Positions 23,375 through 35,575 are shown, counted from the first letter of the stretch. The stretch is DNA of 64,000 nt from Microvelia longipes (GCA_018340805.1 JACMZG010001914.1:2699987-2763986); one strand, 5' to 3'. The notes: a model not told the origin generated them from the sequence alone. A program made the numbers and translations.

Positions 23375-24106
23375 AAAATATTAAATAAAATAAATAATTA
23401 ATAAATAATGCATAACAAAGAAAATAATAATAACAAAAATAATAATTATAAATAAATATGTAATATATGAGTATGAGTAAATGGACACACTTCTATAATT
23501 AATACTAAATATAATACATAATACATATTAACTAATAATATTGTTAAGTTTTTTAATAAGAATTACTAATAGTTTCAATGTTTTATGTTATAATATTAAG
23601 GTTATTGTGATATTATTCTATACATATAGTTCGCTTTTAAGTTTGTATTATTAACGCACCTTACTAGTATTAGTAAGTTGCATGGAATGTTGAAATATTT
23701 TAATGAATTTTTGTTGTAATTGTAAAATAAATTTTTACTCTTTTATTAAAAATCTATTTTTAAGAAAATTATTAGTAGTAAAAGGTATTTATTAATAAAA
23801 TAAAAATAAAATAAGAATAATTTTAAAATATAAAAATAAATTAAATAGTATAGATTATTAAAATAGAAATGTGTAATTATTATTTAAAAATGATTAAAGA
23901 TAGAATTATTAGAAATTAATAAAATGTAGTATTTAAGCATAAAGTAACTATTGAGTATGAATAGAATTTAAGTTGGTATACCAACCAAGATTTCCTCTAT
24001 GAGGCACCACGGCTCAATGCCGAATTGGGCATGTGAAATAAAGTATTTGTAAATTGTTAAATATTTTGTAAATTCGTATTCTTAATGTGTAATGTGCAAT
24101 AAATGG

Positions 24107-24138
<32 letters not shown>

Positions 24139-24149
24139 TAACAAATATT

Positions 24150-26720
24150 GGAGATATAATTAAAGTAATCTTGTTATGTTAAAAATAAAACTTTCTGTGT
24201 TTAATAACAAATAAAAACACAGAGTGCACTGGGTAAGAATCTAAAAAAAACCCCTATATTTACATCCAGAGCTACTTAATTCTTTGATCTAAACACCCTA
24301 ACAGCACTCTATACGCCGCAGCACTTTTCCTTTTATCACAACCTTCTAACACTTTACTTAGAGTTAACAACTTGCACGCTGAAAACACACACACTCGCAC
24401 GATACAGTTGGCTCTAGAGGACGAGAACCCTTCTCCTAGAGTGTATAAAATCAAGTAAATGCAACCACACAATAGAATTATGTTGAAAGTTAAAAGCAAA
24501 GAAAATTCACTTTTCCTCTCATGAAACCTCACAGCCTTAAGAACCAAACATTTTCTTTGAGACTTGAACATACCGCCCACCAAAAAAACTGAAAGACATA
24601 CTTTAAACAACTTTATAGTAAAAAATATTTTGTTTTTATTTCGTTATTATTATTATTTCAAAAATAATAATAAATAACAGATTGTAAAATTAAATAAGCC
24701 GTTATTAATAATTATACAACTCTCCCAACTCTCCTCTTCACGACCCCTACGGCATAAGCTCATTTGTTTGTAAATTCTCTAAAATTGTGAGAATTTTACT
24801 ACCAATAAGAAGTATTGGTAGTTTTATTGTTCCATAAAATATAAAAGTGGCCATTATATTACTTGCCTTTTGGCCCAATGACTTTTTAGGAGGGAGGAGA
24901 AGGGGAGGGTAGCTAAAAGTGATTACTTTTAGCAGTTTTTAAAAACCACTGCTAGACTCATTCACATTATGAGTATCTGAAGAAAATTCTTTACAACAAA
25001 TAAAAATTTTACGACAAAGAAAATTGGGGAATTCAAACAAGACGCATCTTTTTTAATCAAACTAAAAAAGTAACGCTGTAAAAACAAAATACACGTTAAA
25101 ATATACCGTTTTAAAATCAGTTTGCACAATTTAAATAAAATGCAAATTTTCACTAACGAGTAACAGTTTTGAAAGGAAACTTAATTTGACTAAATCGAGA
25201 TCAAATCTCTTGGTAGGAAATTCTAAAGCAAGAGTTTCAACTCTGTAAGAATTTACTAAATGTGCCAAACAGTTTGGTTAAGGAAAAACTTTTCAATTAA
25301 CCCAACGAATTGTATTGACAATGTAAAAGAAGTGCTCTAGTTAAACAACATAATAAAAGGTGGCTGTAGAGTAGATTTTAACATTATAGAGAGCTAAAAT
25401 AATGGCGGTTGGCAATGCTTATAGAATTAAAATATCTCAACAACAGTGTTACCTTTTTTTGTTTATAACTGAATTGTTAGTCTGTTACTCTATTCTAGAT
25501 TCAAAGAGATAGTTTTAAGGTTGGATAAACCAATGACGGGAAAACGAAAGGTTGATCAAAAAATGTTATATCATACAATTAGTATGGGAGCCAATCGAAA
25601 TTATACATTTATTTCTTTATTGCTTTTTTAATTTGTTATAAATGAGTTAAAAATTAATAGATCGGGCATCGGTGCTATAAACATCATCAATATTTTATGG
25701 ATAAATACTTCGATTATTCCAGGATTTTAAACATAGAGTTAGACTTAAGAGCCCAATTCTATGTTAAAAATTCTGTAGTGCTAAGTCACTACAGACATGG
25801 ATTTGTTCGCGTGCTGGTATTTACCGAATAAATATAAGTCACTGGTTTCTGATAGGTACAGGTTACGTAGAGGAATCATCTTGTTTAGGTCTTTGTTTAC
25901 CTTCCTGATCAATAGTTTATTTTGTATGTGACAGAACAGCCAATAGGATAAGGTGACCAACACTTTCATAGTACCCCCTATAACTGTTCTGTTTTATATC
26001 TAACAGAAAAGTATGATTGTTTTACAGCTCCAGAACTGCCACAGGTCAGGGATATAACTTAGAAAGGTCGGATATAACTTCACCCCAAGGCCCCATAAAA
26101 CAATATGAGCAACAATAATACCAACATTAATATTACAAACAAAAATCATATCGTGTTTAAATTTTATCTAGATTTTAAATGACACGGCCATAAAATGGAT
26201 TCATAAAAATAAAATGTATTCATAAAATCCATTTATGATTTTTTTTTATTACAAATAACATCAGAAAAAGAAAAAAAAATGTTGATCACAGTTCGAGTGT
26301 AATTGTAATTGTCGAAACCTACAATCTAGGCTACGCTGTTTGGGTAAAATTAAGGAAATTTTGTAAGCACTGATAATGGAGTGTAGTAATTAGGAAAAAT
26401 TTGTTGCAGAGCTCCGCAAGCCTGTTGAATGTTTCGGAATGCTTGTTTTATTGCTTTCCATGCTCAGCGGTATATTACTTGTTCAAGATATCAGTTTATG
26501 CTTTATATTCTGAACAGTAAGCCCTTCAAATACTCATGCAAATATTATTACTGTATAAGTGCTATCGGTTAAATGTTTTAACATCGAGAAAGTAACTTGA
26601 ACACCTTTGAATAATAGAATCAAATTAACAGTTCAAAATTACAATAACCATAGTTCGTTTATAATAACTAACAAAACACAAACAATGTGCGTAAAGCTGG
26701 TAAAGATTTATATATTATAA
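24150..26720. other. No gene seen
   Basis: AT-rich. Minus-strand ORFs at 24272-24610 and 25781-25969 lack recognisable domains and are not better than chance. A G-rich patch lies at 24891-24910. Confidence 0.4.
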
Positions 26721-26721
26721 C

Positions 26722-27118
26722 ACAATATAATTGTGCGAGAGACATCTAGGAAATATGACCAGCAAAGGTCCTATAGGTAACTCCCACAATTATATTGTGC
26801 CAACTATTCATGTTTTACGAAACTCGGTATAGAATCAAATGATATATGCTTTGCTTGCCATGCATGATGGCGGTAAGAGAACACCGCTGTCTTTGGTAAA
26901 TACTTCACATTATATTCTTCGGAATTTTAATTGAAGGTCAGAGTAAGTTCAGGCTCTGTCGGCGCCCTGATGAGTTAGACGTAAAGAAACAGAGTGAGAC
27001 ATGACATTATGTCGAGCCATCAATGATGACGAATATCGAATGATGGAACAGTTCCCAAATGTAGCATTTCATTTTGCTTGTTACATTTCCTAGGTGCCTC
27101 TCGCACAATTATATTGTG
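26722..27118. mobile_element. Inverted-repeat element, ~397 bp
   Basis: CACAATATAATTGTGCGAGA with CATCTAGGAAAT (26722-26768) is mirrored by ATTTCCTAGGTGCCTCTCGC with ACAATTATATTGTG (27078-27118). In addition a ~60-bp segment after an inner ACAATTATATTGTGCC (26786-26845) is directly repeated after the right arm (27105-27165). The right arm may therefore be a second partial copy rather than a true terminus. No transposase. Confidence 0.7.
26954..26994 (+). ncRNA. Possible hammerhead-like motif with weak stem II
   Basis: CTCTGT (26954-26959) pairs perfectly with ACAGAG (26989-26994), placing GTC at the expected cleavage site. GGCGCC is self-complementary but loopless in the stem I position, CTGATGA is at 26967-26973 and GAAA at 26986-26989. 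Stem II (26974-26985) has only about three AU pairs and lacks the usual closing GC. Could be chance. Confidence 0.3.
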
Positions 27119-27165
27119 CCAAATATTCATGTTTTGCAGTACTCGGTATAGTTTCAAATGATACG

Positions 27166-28390
27166 AATCATTATAAACCTCACACTAGGAGAAGGTTACA
27201 ATCAGCTCCTAAGAGCTCTAAAAAAATGTGCCCTTTTTATGTGTCTATATTTTATTTAATAATATGTTTAATGTTTTTGTTAATAATTTAAAAATATATA
27301 TCTCTATTAGTCTATTTGTTAAATACCTTGTGTTACTTTTCATTCATAGATTTCCGATGTATTACATAACATGTAATTCATTGTGTATAAAAAATAGATA
27401 GAATAATTTTAATCTCGACTGTAATAGTCATTATTAAACATCCCAACAACTAAATCTATAAATATATTTGAAAAATCTACGTTTATCACATAAAAACAAA
27501 AGAATAAAGGCATATCCCGGAGGTATTGTAGAATAATTTGGAAATTCTCGTTATTCTCACACTCCCTACTTTCCGTTTTTATTTTGAAACCCATTTCCAC
27601 AACTAGATTTACTCTGTTCATATCATTTTTCCCATCTTTATCCATTTTTATCCTGCTGGAAAAGCCATTTCACCGGAAAATGGTTATAAAACTTATACCT
27701 GTTTAATTAAAGTCACCTTTTCTCTCGGTGTTTAACGTTTTTAATTTCTTTCCATTAATTTTATCTCGAACTATATTTTCTTTCTATTTATTTTTTATTT
27801 ATTTTTTCATGTAAATTAATAAAGCATTAATAAATCACTTCCAATTTAATTAATGTTTTATTTATTGACTCATAACATAAACAATATAAAACATAAATAA
27901 ATTTTCATTTATACATTTTATTTTTTAAAATTATTAGTTGACATATTTAATTTTTAAGTTTCGGTTTCAACATTGTAGGTGCCAGGGGATGAAATTGCCA
28001 CTCTTTATTAGAAGGGTAGATTTTAATGGTCATTTTTCTCACCCCGGGAAAAATTGTATGAAAAGTTGTTTTGAGATATCTAAATCCAATAACAATGAGC
28101 ATCACCTCTTAAAGCCCTTTTTACTCTGAAGCGTCCGCTTTTTGCTAAAACCCCTCAAGCTCTCTTACCCTAAGTTAATATTAAGTCTTAAGCTTTAGGC
28201 TTAAGTACCTAATACCTATTTTTATTAAAACCTATAAATGGTTTATGAAAAGTTGAATGAAATAAATCTTTGTGTGCATTGAGTAATGAAAAGAAAATAA
28301 ATAAAGTAGAAAAGGAAGTTGAGCTACCTGGTTTTAGACTCTTATCTATATAGAAATTCTAATTAGACCTTTTTAATTAAACGTTAAAAC
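27166..28390. other. No gene seen
   Basis: AT-rich; no domain in the short ORFs and no repeat boundary recognised. Confidence 0.4.
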
Positions 28391-28394
28391 ATAA

Positions 28395-28690
28395 AAAAAT
28401 AATCTTCCCTGCTTCGGACACGCTTCGCTCATCCTTAGAAATAAAGTTAGCCAATTTTATACAGCAACATGACTTTGGAACCGCTTTACTCGTCTTCAGA
28501 TAGTAAATGTCAATCAATAAAAATTGAACTAATGCTGATAATGATATGTCACATATGTTACTTTTATACTTCCTAATAGCACAACTACAGCGGTAGACTG
28601 ATTTTTATACAACATTTCAACTCTCTAGCATAAATACACAGGGCGCTACGATGATATCAGAAACACACACACACACACACACATACACAT
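28395..28690 (-). mobile_element. 5S-module repeat fragment, rearranged
   Basis: Minus-strand family landmarks are present: CTTCGGACACGCTTCGCTCA, a second ACTCGTCTTCAGA, then CAACTCTCTAGCATAAATACA and CTACGATGATATCAGAAACA. The segment that would hold the 5S module is deleted. It ends in an (AC)n run at 28661-28683. Confidence 0.7.
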
Positions 28691-29580
28691 TAGGCCATAG
28701 CGCTAACACATTAGGCCATAGCTGGCCTCTACCCGCTACACACAAGAAATAACATCAGTTCCTATGGTCCTCAACTCCGTCACTTCATCGAGGAAGAGAC
28801 CCAGATCCAGAAGCTTCTCGACAGCCATGAGATCCAGCAGATACCATCAATCCCCCCGAAGCAGCACCCAATACAATCATCGAATACTCCTTCACACTCA
28901 AGAGTACTCCAGTTGAATCTTCTGGGTGGTTGACTTGATTTAGGTAAAGTTCCAGGCCTAGTTTAGGCTAGTTCAGGCCTAGCACTAACTAGCCTATCCT
29001 CCTATATGGGTTGCGCTCTCTTATTATAAGACAGGTCAGACCTTGAGTTTAAAAAATGAACGGGACTGACCCTGACGCAGCCCTAACTCTGACTAACCTA
29101 AATCACTAACACTTAATACCACTGAAATACCCCATTGCCTTCGCAGAAGATCACCAGAGCCGGTTGGAACATACAGTCAGAATAGTGGTTCGGTAGTCGG
29201 TTTCTATCTTAACTCTCTAGACCTATCTGCTAAATAAATAGATACCTAACCCTAGTTAAAACTTATTTATATTACCTAGCCTCATATCGTCAAATGTCCA
29301 AGACAACAGCCATTCGGTTGGAACAAATTACCGAGGCTGGTGCCAGTAGACCTGAAACTAACTACATCTAACTATCACAGATTTTGGATAGTATTTCTAA
29401 TTTCCTCCAATCATGCTGTGGGTGCCACACACCCTATTTGGGCCCACCCGATTTTAACACATTGTCAAGGTGAGCATGAACTACCACTCCCTTATCTAAA
29501 CTATTTAAACCTAGGTAGATAACATACTGGGCTATCTAAAGTAACAAACCTAAAAAGCCGAGTGCCGCCCTCCACGGGTG
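28691..29580. other. Less AT-rich stretch, no gene recognised
   Basis: 28720-28930 and 28930-29120 are more GC-balanced than neighbours and contain repeated GGCCTAG-like words (28951-29000). No ORF above background and no family match recognised. Confidence 0.4.
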
Positions 29581-29584
29581 ACTC

Positions 29585-29990
29585 TTATAATTTATACCGT
29601 AGTTATATAGGAAAAGTATTGTGTTTGCATAAAAAACAAAACTGTTATTTCACCTGACTTATCAGTATGGGGTGTTTTGAAGACCTCCTGAGTAATTTTT
29701 ACCACTCTGAAGGTCTGTTGTCTGTGTGTATGGCTATGCACACGTGTCGGTTATCATAATAACTCCCAGAGTGATTATGCTAGAGAGTTGAAACTTAGAA
29801 CAAAAATAAATCTTTAGGTCTCGCTGTGCTATCCGGAAAATAATGTTTGTGTGATGTCAATATTTAATTATATCAACCGACATTAGTCATTATATTAACC
29901 GGCAATTATATAATTTAACAAAAATTTTGAAAATTCATTGGGAAAAATTGTACGACTGCCTTGGAATTTTGCTCGCACATAGTCATAAGA
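29585..29990 (+). mobile_element. 5S-module repeat, 3' truncated
   Basis: ATTTATACCGTAG at 29590 and GGAAAAGTATTGTGTTTGCA at 29609 mark the left end; GAGAGTTGAAACTTAGAACA follows. It ends before the 5S-like module and adjoins the SINE at 30095. Confidence 0.8.
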
Positions 29991-30094
29991 CTAAGAGGAT
30001 CTCACATCTTTAAAGAGAGTGATGCACTCGCAGAATGTAGGAGTGCTGCAGTCACCTTCTACGAGGATTCATACGGAGACTCGGTTCTCAGCTT

Positions 30095-30390
30095 CCTTCC
30101 CCGTGGTGTAGTGGTCAAGGTACGCGGCCAATACACAGAATGAATGGACTTTAAACTTAAGGGTTTATTTAGTCATGGGTTCAATTCCAGCACGGGCCTC
30201 TGGGATTTTTATGAGTGGGATACAAATTCTACGTACCACGTTCTTCAGAAGGGACGTAAAGCCGGTGGTCTCGAGCCTGTGCGTTGTCAGGTACTCGTTA
30301 AAGATCCCTTACCCTAAATGAAACTGGGTATAGGCAAAATTTAGGACTCTCATGGTAGATTCATTATAATACTATAGTGTGTCTGCCTTG
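30095..30390 (+). mobile_element. tRNA-derived SINE
   Basis: A-box-like TGGTGTAGTGG at 30104-30114 and B-box-like GGTTCAATTCC at 30178-30188 form a split polymerase III promoter with an enlarged spacer. The 3' body has AAGGGACGTAAAGCCGGTGG at 30250 and ends near an AAACTGGGTATAGG segment. The CCCCGTGG...CACGGGC pairing at the ends of the head resembles a tRNA acceptor stem. No poly(A) tail and no target duplication were identified. Confidence 0.75.
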
Positions 30391-31590
30391 TAGTTTAAAG
30401 TGTATGGAGGTTTGGTTTAACAGCAAGTGCACGTGTTGTTCCTAGTTTTCACTAGTGAAAATATGTATGATTGCTTAAAAAAAACATGAGAGGAACCATA
30501 GAAATTCACGGCTCTTCTGTCTAGATTAGATGAAATATACCTACACTTGAAATTAAAAGGAGTAGAACACTGTCTTAGAGAGCTGGCAAAAGGGGCCCAA
30601 CAACGTGGCTTAGTTACCTGGTAATTACTACCACTCCCCCTCCCATATAACTACGGTATAAATTAGGAAAAGAAAAATAGCAATTTATTTAAACTATTTT
30701 TGAAGGACTTGGACATAATTTAAAATATCTGAGCATAATCCGGGACAAAGAAGTTTGAGGAATAAGAGAAACGTAGCGTCACAGGACAATCTTGTTGAAA
30801 CTTGTTTCTCACACCTCGTTTCGTTCCTTAGTGAAACAATTTTAGCAACAGTACACTTACAATAAGCAGCCGATTTGCATAATCACAATTGCATGCAAAG
30901 TTTGATAATCAGAGTTGCATGCATTAAAATATTACTTTACTGCCAAGCTACATAATACTTTAAAAAAATAAAATAATTATTAATTTGGCGGCGTATGTCA
31001 ATGAACTAATTCCTATACCAATAAAATATCACTTTACTGCCTCCTTACTTTCATTTACTATTAGGACTAGGATTTAGGACTTAGGACTAGTGTTACTATT
31101 AAAATAGGAACACAGATTATTTCCAAAATAAACATAACTTGAAAAAATCTACTAAATGTAATTTTGCTTGGATAAATGACATTTTAAATATCCTTATTGA
31201 CATTACGCTGATTATGTACACCCCTAAACACATTTCTGCTTCATCGAGTTGTGTACATACCTTCCACTCCAGGGCATGCTGAGTGCACAGAAGAAAACGC
31301 TGTGTAAATACATTATGATGGGGGTTCATATTACACGGGCTGTATTTGTAACTCTTTCGGGGAAATATATCAATAAATGGTTTGAGAACTTCATTTTACA
31401 CGAGTTGATGCACGAATTTGAAACGCAAATATTAATTAAAATATAGATTGAAGTTTGAAAGAGATGCGTACAGGGAACCTCAGAAATTTTCTTTATAATT
31501 TCAAATTCGTTACTTTGGACTGCTTTGCTAATCCATAAAATAAACAAATCGCCAAATTTATTTTGCCGTACGTGTTCGGTCTCGCTTTGC
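30391..31590. other. No gene; scattered short repeats
   Basis: CACGTGTTGTTCCTAGTTT (near 30432) is identical to a segment near 9550. CTACGGTATAAATT at 30650 resembles the end of the 5S-module family. Nothing coding was seen. Confidence 0.4.
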
Positions 31591-31592
31591 AC

Positions 31593-31772
31593 AGACAATA
31601 AAAAAACACAGAGACAAAAAATAAACACAGAGACAAAAACAAACACACACAGACAATAAAAAACACAGAGACAAAAACAAACACACACAGACAATAAAAA
31701 ACACAGAGACAAAAACAAACACACACAGACAATAAAAAAACAGAGATACAAAAACAAACACACACAGACATA
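31593..31772. repeat. 38-bp minisatellite, ~4 copies
   Basis: AGACAATAAAAAACACAGAG starts at 31651, 31689 and 31727, with partial units before and after. All three minus-frame readings of the array stay open and give cysteine/valine/phenylalanine-rich peptides, which are artefacts. Confidence 0.95.
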
Positions 31773-31827
31773 TAACGTTCTTAAAACTACTCAGATGGCC
31801 TTAAAAACAGCTATGTCAGTTGACATA

Positions 31828-31975
31828 CTGGATTTAGATTTTTGAGCAAAAAACATGAAACTACTGGATTTGGATTTTTGAGCAAAAAACATGAAAACTA
31901 CTGCATTTGGATTTTTGAGCAAAAAACATGAAAACTACTGGATTCGGAGTTTTAGAGCAAACACATTAGTTATAG
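31828..31975. repeat. 36-37 bp tandem repeat, four copies
   Basis: CTGGATTTGGATTTTTGAGC-like units start at 31828, 31864, 31901 and 31938. Lies only 55 bp after the 38-bp array. Confidence 0.95.
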
Positions 31976-32590
31976 CAGTGGTTTTTGGGCGCCCCTAATA
32001 TTTTTTGCGTGAAAATAATAAGACGTGAAAATTTTTTGCGTGAATTAAATAGACCAGCAAAGAATGTGTAATTTGTTGAATCTCGTATTGATGTTGTCTT
32101 GAGCAAATTTTTTCCCTGAATTATCCTTTTATTAGTTGAAGGCTTTCAACAACAAAAGTCTCTATTTTTCTTTTATACCCATTTCCGAAATATTTTCATT
32201 ACGAAATAAATCTATTTGAATTCGGGCTAATGTCGATACAGCTCAAATCATTTCGAAATATGATTTCGTACATAAATATTTATATCTGCTTATAGAAATA
32301 TATAAAGCTTCGTTACTTTATAAAACTTTGAAGCAGTGGGCGGTACAGCTTAGAAATATAATACTCGATAATATACCCTGAACCACATTGAAGCATGTGG
32401 GAGTCTGAACCCGCTTCGAAACCGCACATTCTTTACACATTGTTAATATAGAGGTATCAAATTACCCACCAATAAAGTGTCAGTGAACTTGAATATCAAA
32501 TTTATTAATTTATTTATTAATAAGAAGCCCAACACAATTGCCAACTTTAACGCCCCACAAACGAAACAATTGTTGGCCCTAAAAAGCGAA
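31976..32590. other. No gene seen
   Basis: AT-rich sequence without recognised features. Confidence 0.4.
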
Positions 32591-32825
32591 ACTGGGTTTT
32601 CAACAAAATTTTTCGTTTTATGTGTTTTAAGACCTCCCGAGTAGTTTTTACTAAGTTGTCTATCTTTATGAGTCTGTTATAAGATTATCTCCCAGTAACT
32701 TTATGCAAGTTTAGAGAGTTGTAACTTGGTTCAAAAATGAATCTTAGGTCCAGTTGTGCTGTACAGAAACTATTTTTATGACGTCATTAATAACTCCTCT
32801 TTTTAATCGCCAATAATGACTCCAC

Positions 32826-32995
32826 CATATTTTAAAAAGTACAGTACAGTTCAGTTTTGTAGAGCATTGTGTTTCTATCCGTGATGTCCAACATCCCTGA
32901 AGATGCCTCCCACAGTGGAAGCGAAACGTCGGATTCTTCATCTACATTGACGCGGTCACCACCGGAAGACCTAAATCTTCATCATATTTTAAAAA
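32826..32995 (+). mobile_element. 144-bp hammerhead retroelement insertion with TSD
   Basis: CATATTTTAAAAA at 32826-32838 and 32983-32995 are perfect 13-bp repeats bracketing a 144-bp insert (32839-32982). The surrounding repeat family lacks the insert. It carries a hammerhead-like motif and ends GGAAGACCTAAATCTTCAT. The last ~42 bases recur as a 5'-truncated insertion at 52010-52066 with its own target duplication. Non-autonomous; likely mobilised in trans by a Penelope-like or LINE machinery. Confidence 0.85.
32893..32934 (+). ncRNA. Hammerhead-ribozyme-like motif
   Basis: ATCC (32893-32896) pairs with GGAT (32931-32934) as stem I. CTGAAGA (32897-32903) fits the core. 32905-32922 folds as stem II with one mismatch (GCCTCC with GGAAGC). 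GAAA lies at 32923-32926, and ACGT is a minimal self-complementary stem III ending at the GTC cleavage triplet (32928-32930). One extra T separates core and stem II, as in the other motifs of this window. Confidence 0.6.
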
Positions 32996-33202
32996 ATTTG
33001 CATATCCCGGAAAAATGTTTTAAACAATTTTAAATGGTCTAATATATAGGCATATATAAGACTAATCAAATTTCATTTTATTGCCGCCATTAGTTAATTT
33101 TTTACTAAAAGCCATGTGTACACGTTTTCAAAAAATGTAAAACTAATTCAATTGAAATGAAATTCGGTACAAGTGTAAGGTTTTTTAATCACTTAAATGC
33201 AT

Positions 33203-33254
33203 GTTAAGCAGCATCTAGCGTGGTCAGTAACTGGATGAGTGACCACTGGGAATA
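33203..33254 (+). ncRNA. 5S rRNA-derived module (best preserved)
   Basis: GTTAAGCAGCATCTAGCGTG, GTCAGTAACTGGATGAGTGA and CCACTGGGAATA run collinearly with the internal control region of arthropod 5S rRNA (A box, intermediate element, C box), with few substitutions and one deletion. It is internal to the dispersed repeat. Confidence 0.8.
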
Positions 33255-33570
33255 AAAACTGATGTTTTACTGGTCCGTGAAGACGAGCAAAGGCATTCTC
33301 ACGGCGCTCAGCAATATAAATTAGATGATTCTATATTCTGAGGACGAGCGAAGCGACTATAATGAGCGTAGCGAATCCTACATGGTGACGACAATATCCA
33401 AAGTTCATAGTACTCGATTTTTCCCTTATTATCATTATCGTCAAATTTATAATTTAAAAATACGTTGGATGATAAATTACTAAGTTAAACTAAATAAATA
33501 ACAAAGTAAAAATAATATTAATTACTTAATCATTTATAACTTATTTATTTCATTTTTATTTATTCAATCA

Positions 33571-34300
33571 CTATTTTTACATTTCCTCATTTATACCATA
33601 GGTAAATAAGAAAAGTATTGTGTTTGCAAAAAAATCCGAAACCGGGATGAAACCGGAATTATCCGTTTCAGGTGTTTAAAAGACCCCTTGTGTGGTTTTC
33701 ACAAAGTTGTCTGTCTTTATATGTGAGTGTGTATGTCTGTTAGCATCGTAGCGCCTAGTGTATTTATGCTAGAGAGTTGAAACTTCGTACAAAAATCAGT
33801 CTACCGCTGTAGTTGTGCTATTGTACATTTTTTTATGACGTCATTAACCCGCAATAATGACTCAGCGAAAATTTCGAAAAATCATAAATCTTGGACGAAT
33901 GAGTTTCATCTTATTATCAGCATTAGTTTATTTTTAATCAAATGACTTGGGTATGTTTTTTATAAATTATAAAAAATCAGGAAATGATTTAATTTGAGTT
34001 GAAATTTAGTACAAGTGTATTCCTTCCCTTAAAAAATAAGTACACAAAGTTTTTTTCAATAAAACAAGTATATCCATAATTTTTTTTGGATCATAGAAGT
34101 TCAGTAGCACTGAGTGTGGTCAGTGCTGTATTGGTTACCGCTGAGAATAAAACTGACGCAGTGACTGTCAAGAAATGTTGCAGTATAAACTTGGCGAATT
34201 GTATATTCTGAGGACAAGCGAAGCGAGTCTGAAGCAGGGTGGATAGGCGTAAAGAACCCGATGTGATGAGGAAAAGTTCCGAGGTACCCTGTACCTGATT
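33571..34300 (+). mobile_element. 5S-module repeat, near full length
   Basis: Starts near TTTCCTCATTTATACCATAG, has the CCGAAACCGGGATGAAACCG head, GAGAGTTGAAACTTCGTACA, GTCATTAACCCGCAATAATG and the 5S-like module. It ends GATGAGGAAAAGTTCCGAGG then GTACCCTGTACCTGATTT. An ACTTTTCCTCAT-like word occurs in opposite orientation at the two ends, so short terminal inverted repeats are possible. Encodes no protein. Confidence 0.85.
34096..34149 (+). ncRNA. 5S rRNA-derived module (copy 4)
   Basis: GAAGTTCAGTAGCACTGAGT, GTGGTCAGTGCTGTATTGGT and TACCGCTGAGAATA are a more decayed version of the 33203 module. Confidence 0.7.
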
Positions 34301-34560
34301 TCTTTATATTATCTTACATCAGCCATTCAGCTATAATTGCTGTTAATGTATTATAGAAGATGAATAGCGAACAGCATGTCCTCCGTTGTTCTAGAACTAC
34401 CCACAGCTCTACCTAGCGTTTGGATCATTAACAAGGTTTATTTATACCAAGTTAAAGTTAAAATAAAGTTTTTTGTTGGTAAACGTTGATTTTACCAAGT
34501 TTCATTTCGATCTGAGAAAGCGTTCGAAAGTTATCGTGTCCCAAAGGAACAAATGTCTAA

Positions 34561-34917
<357 letters not shown>

Positions 34918-35575
34918 TAGTCAGTGAGTCCCCTTTCTAACCATCCTTTCATACCCCTTTCCAAGACCAAAATAATAAGCTCATTTTTTCTTCGGAAATT
35001 TGCTAAAATAAATGGGTGCAACATAATTTTGCCTTTATAATGCTTGTCTTTAGAGGAGAGGGGAAGCAAAAGTTTAATTAATGTTAAAACTTGAAATATA
35101 TTAAATTTGAAAGACGCCGGCAAGTCTTAAGCGGAAATTAACAAGAAAAGTTCATGAACTTTACCTGACGTTCATCGTTTAAAAAAAAATCTTAAAATAT
35201 ACTTAATCAAGTCAGGTAAATGAGAAGGGGTGCTTTAAATATAAAATTTAATTTAGGGTTTGATTTATTATCACTAAAAATTATTAAAATCTTTGAAACA
35301 TACTTTAACTGTAGATGGGTAACTGTGTTATGACATTGCAAGTGATATATTTAATTAATAAATTACAATTATATTTAACTAAGTTTTCTCAATCAGTTTT
35401 ACGACGAACCTAAATAAAAATTATTAATTTTAAATTTAAATACTTAGACTAGAGTGAGTCAGTCGAAATTTGATCTACATGGAACTGACATTTATTTTCT
35501 TGACGGCTATTGAAATTTTGTAGAACGCCATACTAATATAATAAGGTCACTGAACCAGCTTTAGCTCTGCAATAG
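34918..35575. other. No gene seen
   Basis: AT-rich. CTTCGGAAATTTGCTAAAAT at 34990 resembles the recurrent GAAATTCGCTAAAA word. Confidence 0.4.

Larger units (their letters stand above)
22852..24149 (+). mobile_element. Complete 5'-inverted LINE insertion with 14-bp TSD
   Basis: Perfect repeats TAATAACAAATATT at 22852-22865 and 24136-24149 bracket the element. Its 3' end is an ATTT-repeat tail (24107-24135). The 5' part (22866-~23136) is inverted relative to the rest, the signature of twin priming during target-primed reverse transcription. The protein type resembles RTE-like or similar LINE polymerases. The 3' untranslated region (23374-24106) is AT-rich. Confidence 0.9.
32600..33430 (+). 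mobile_element. 5S-module repeat containing a hammerhead insertion
   Basis: Family landmarks GACCTCCCGAGTAGTTTTTA, GAGAGTTGTAACTTGGTTCA and GACGTCATTAATAACTCC precede the insertion at 32839-32982. CATATCCCGG, the 5S-like module (33203), GAGGACGAGCGAAGCGACTA and GAGCGTAGCGAATCC follow. A small internal duplication gives two GACGAGC motifs. Confidence 0.85.

Noticed and set aside
22723..23376. Two antiparallel genes at 22.9-23.4 kb
   Set aside because: They are the two halves of one LINE polymerase in a 5'-inverted insertion, inside one pair of target duplications.
24272..24610. 112-codon minus-strand ORF
   Set aside because: No recognised domain, no supporting context; length is not exceptional for chance in this much sequence.
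31326..31771. Three overlapping minus-strand ORFs rich in cysteine, valine and phenylalanine
   Set aside because: All frames stay open across the 38-bp minisatellite; not genes.
33335..33365. Hammerhead core at CTGAGGACGAGCGAAG
   Set aside because: CTGAGGA fits the core by letter, but the bases after it pair with GGA of the core itself (GGAC/GTCC), leaving no stem II; it is the mini-hairpin motif.
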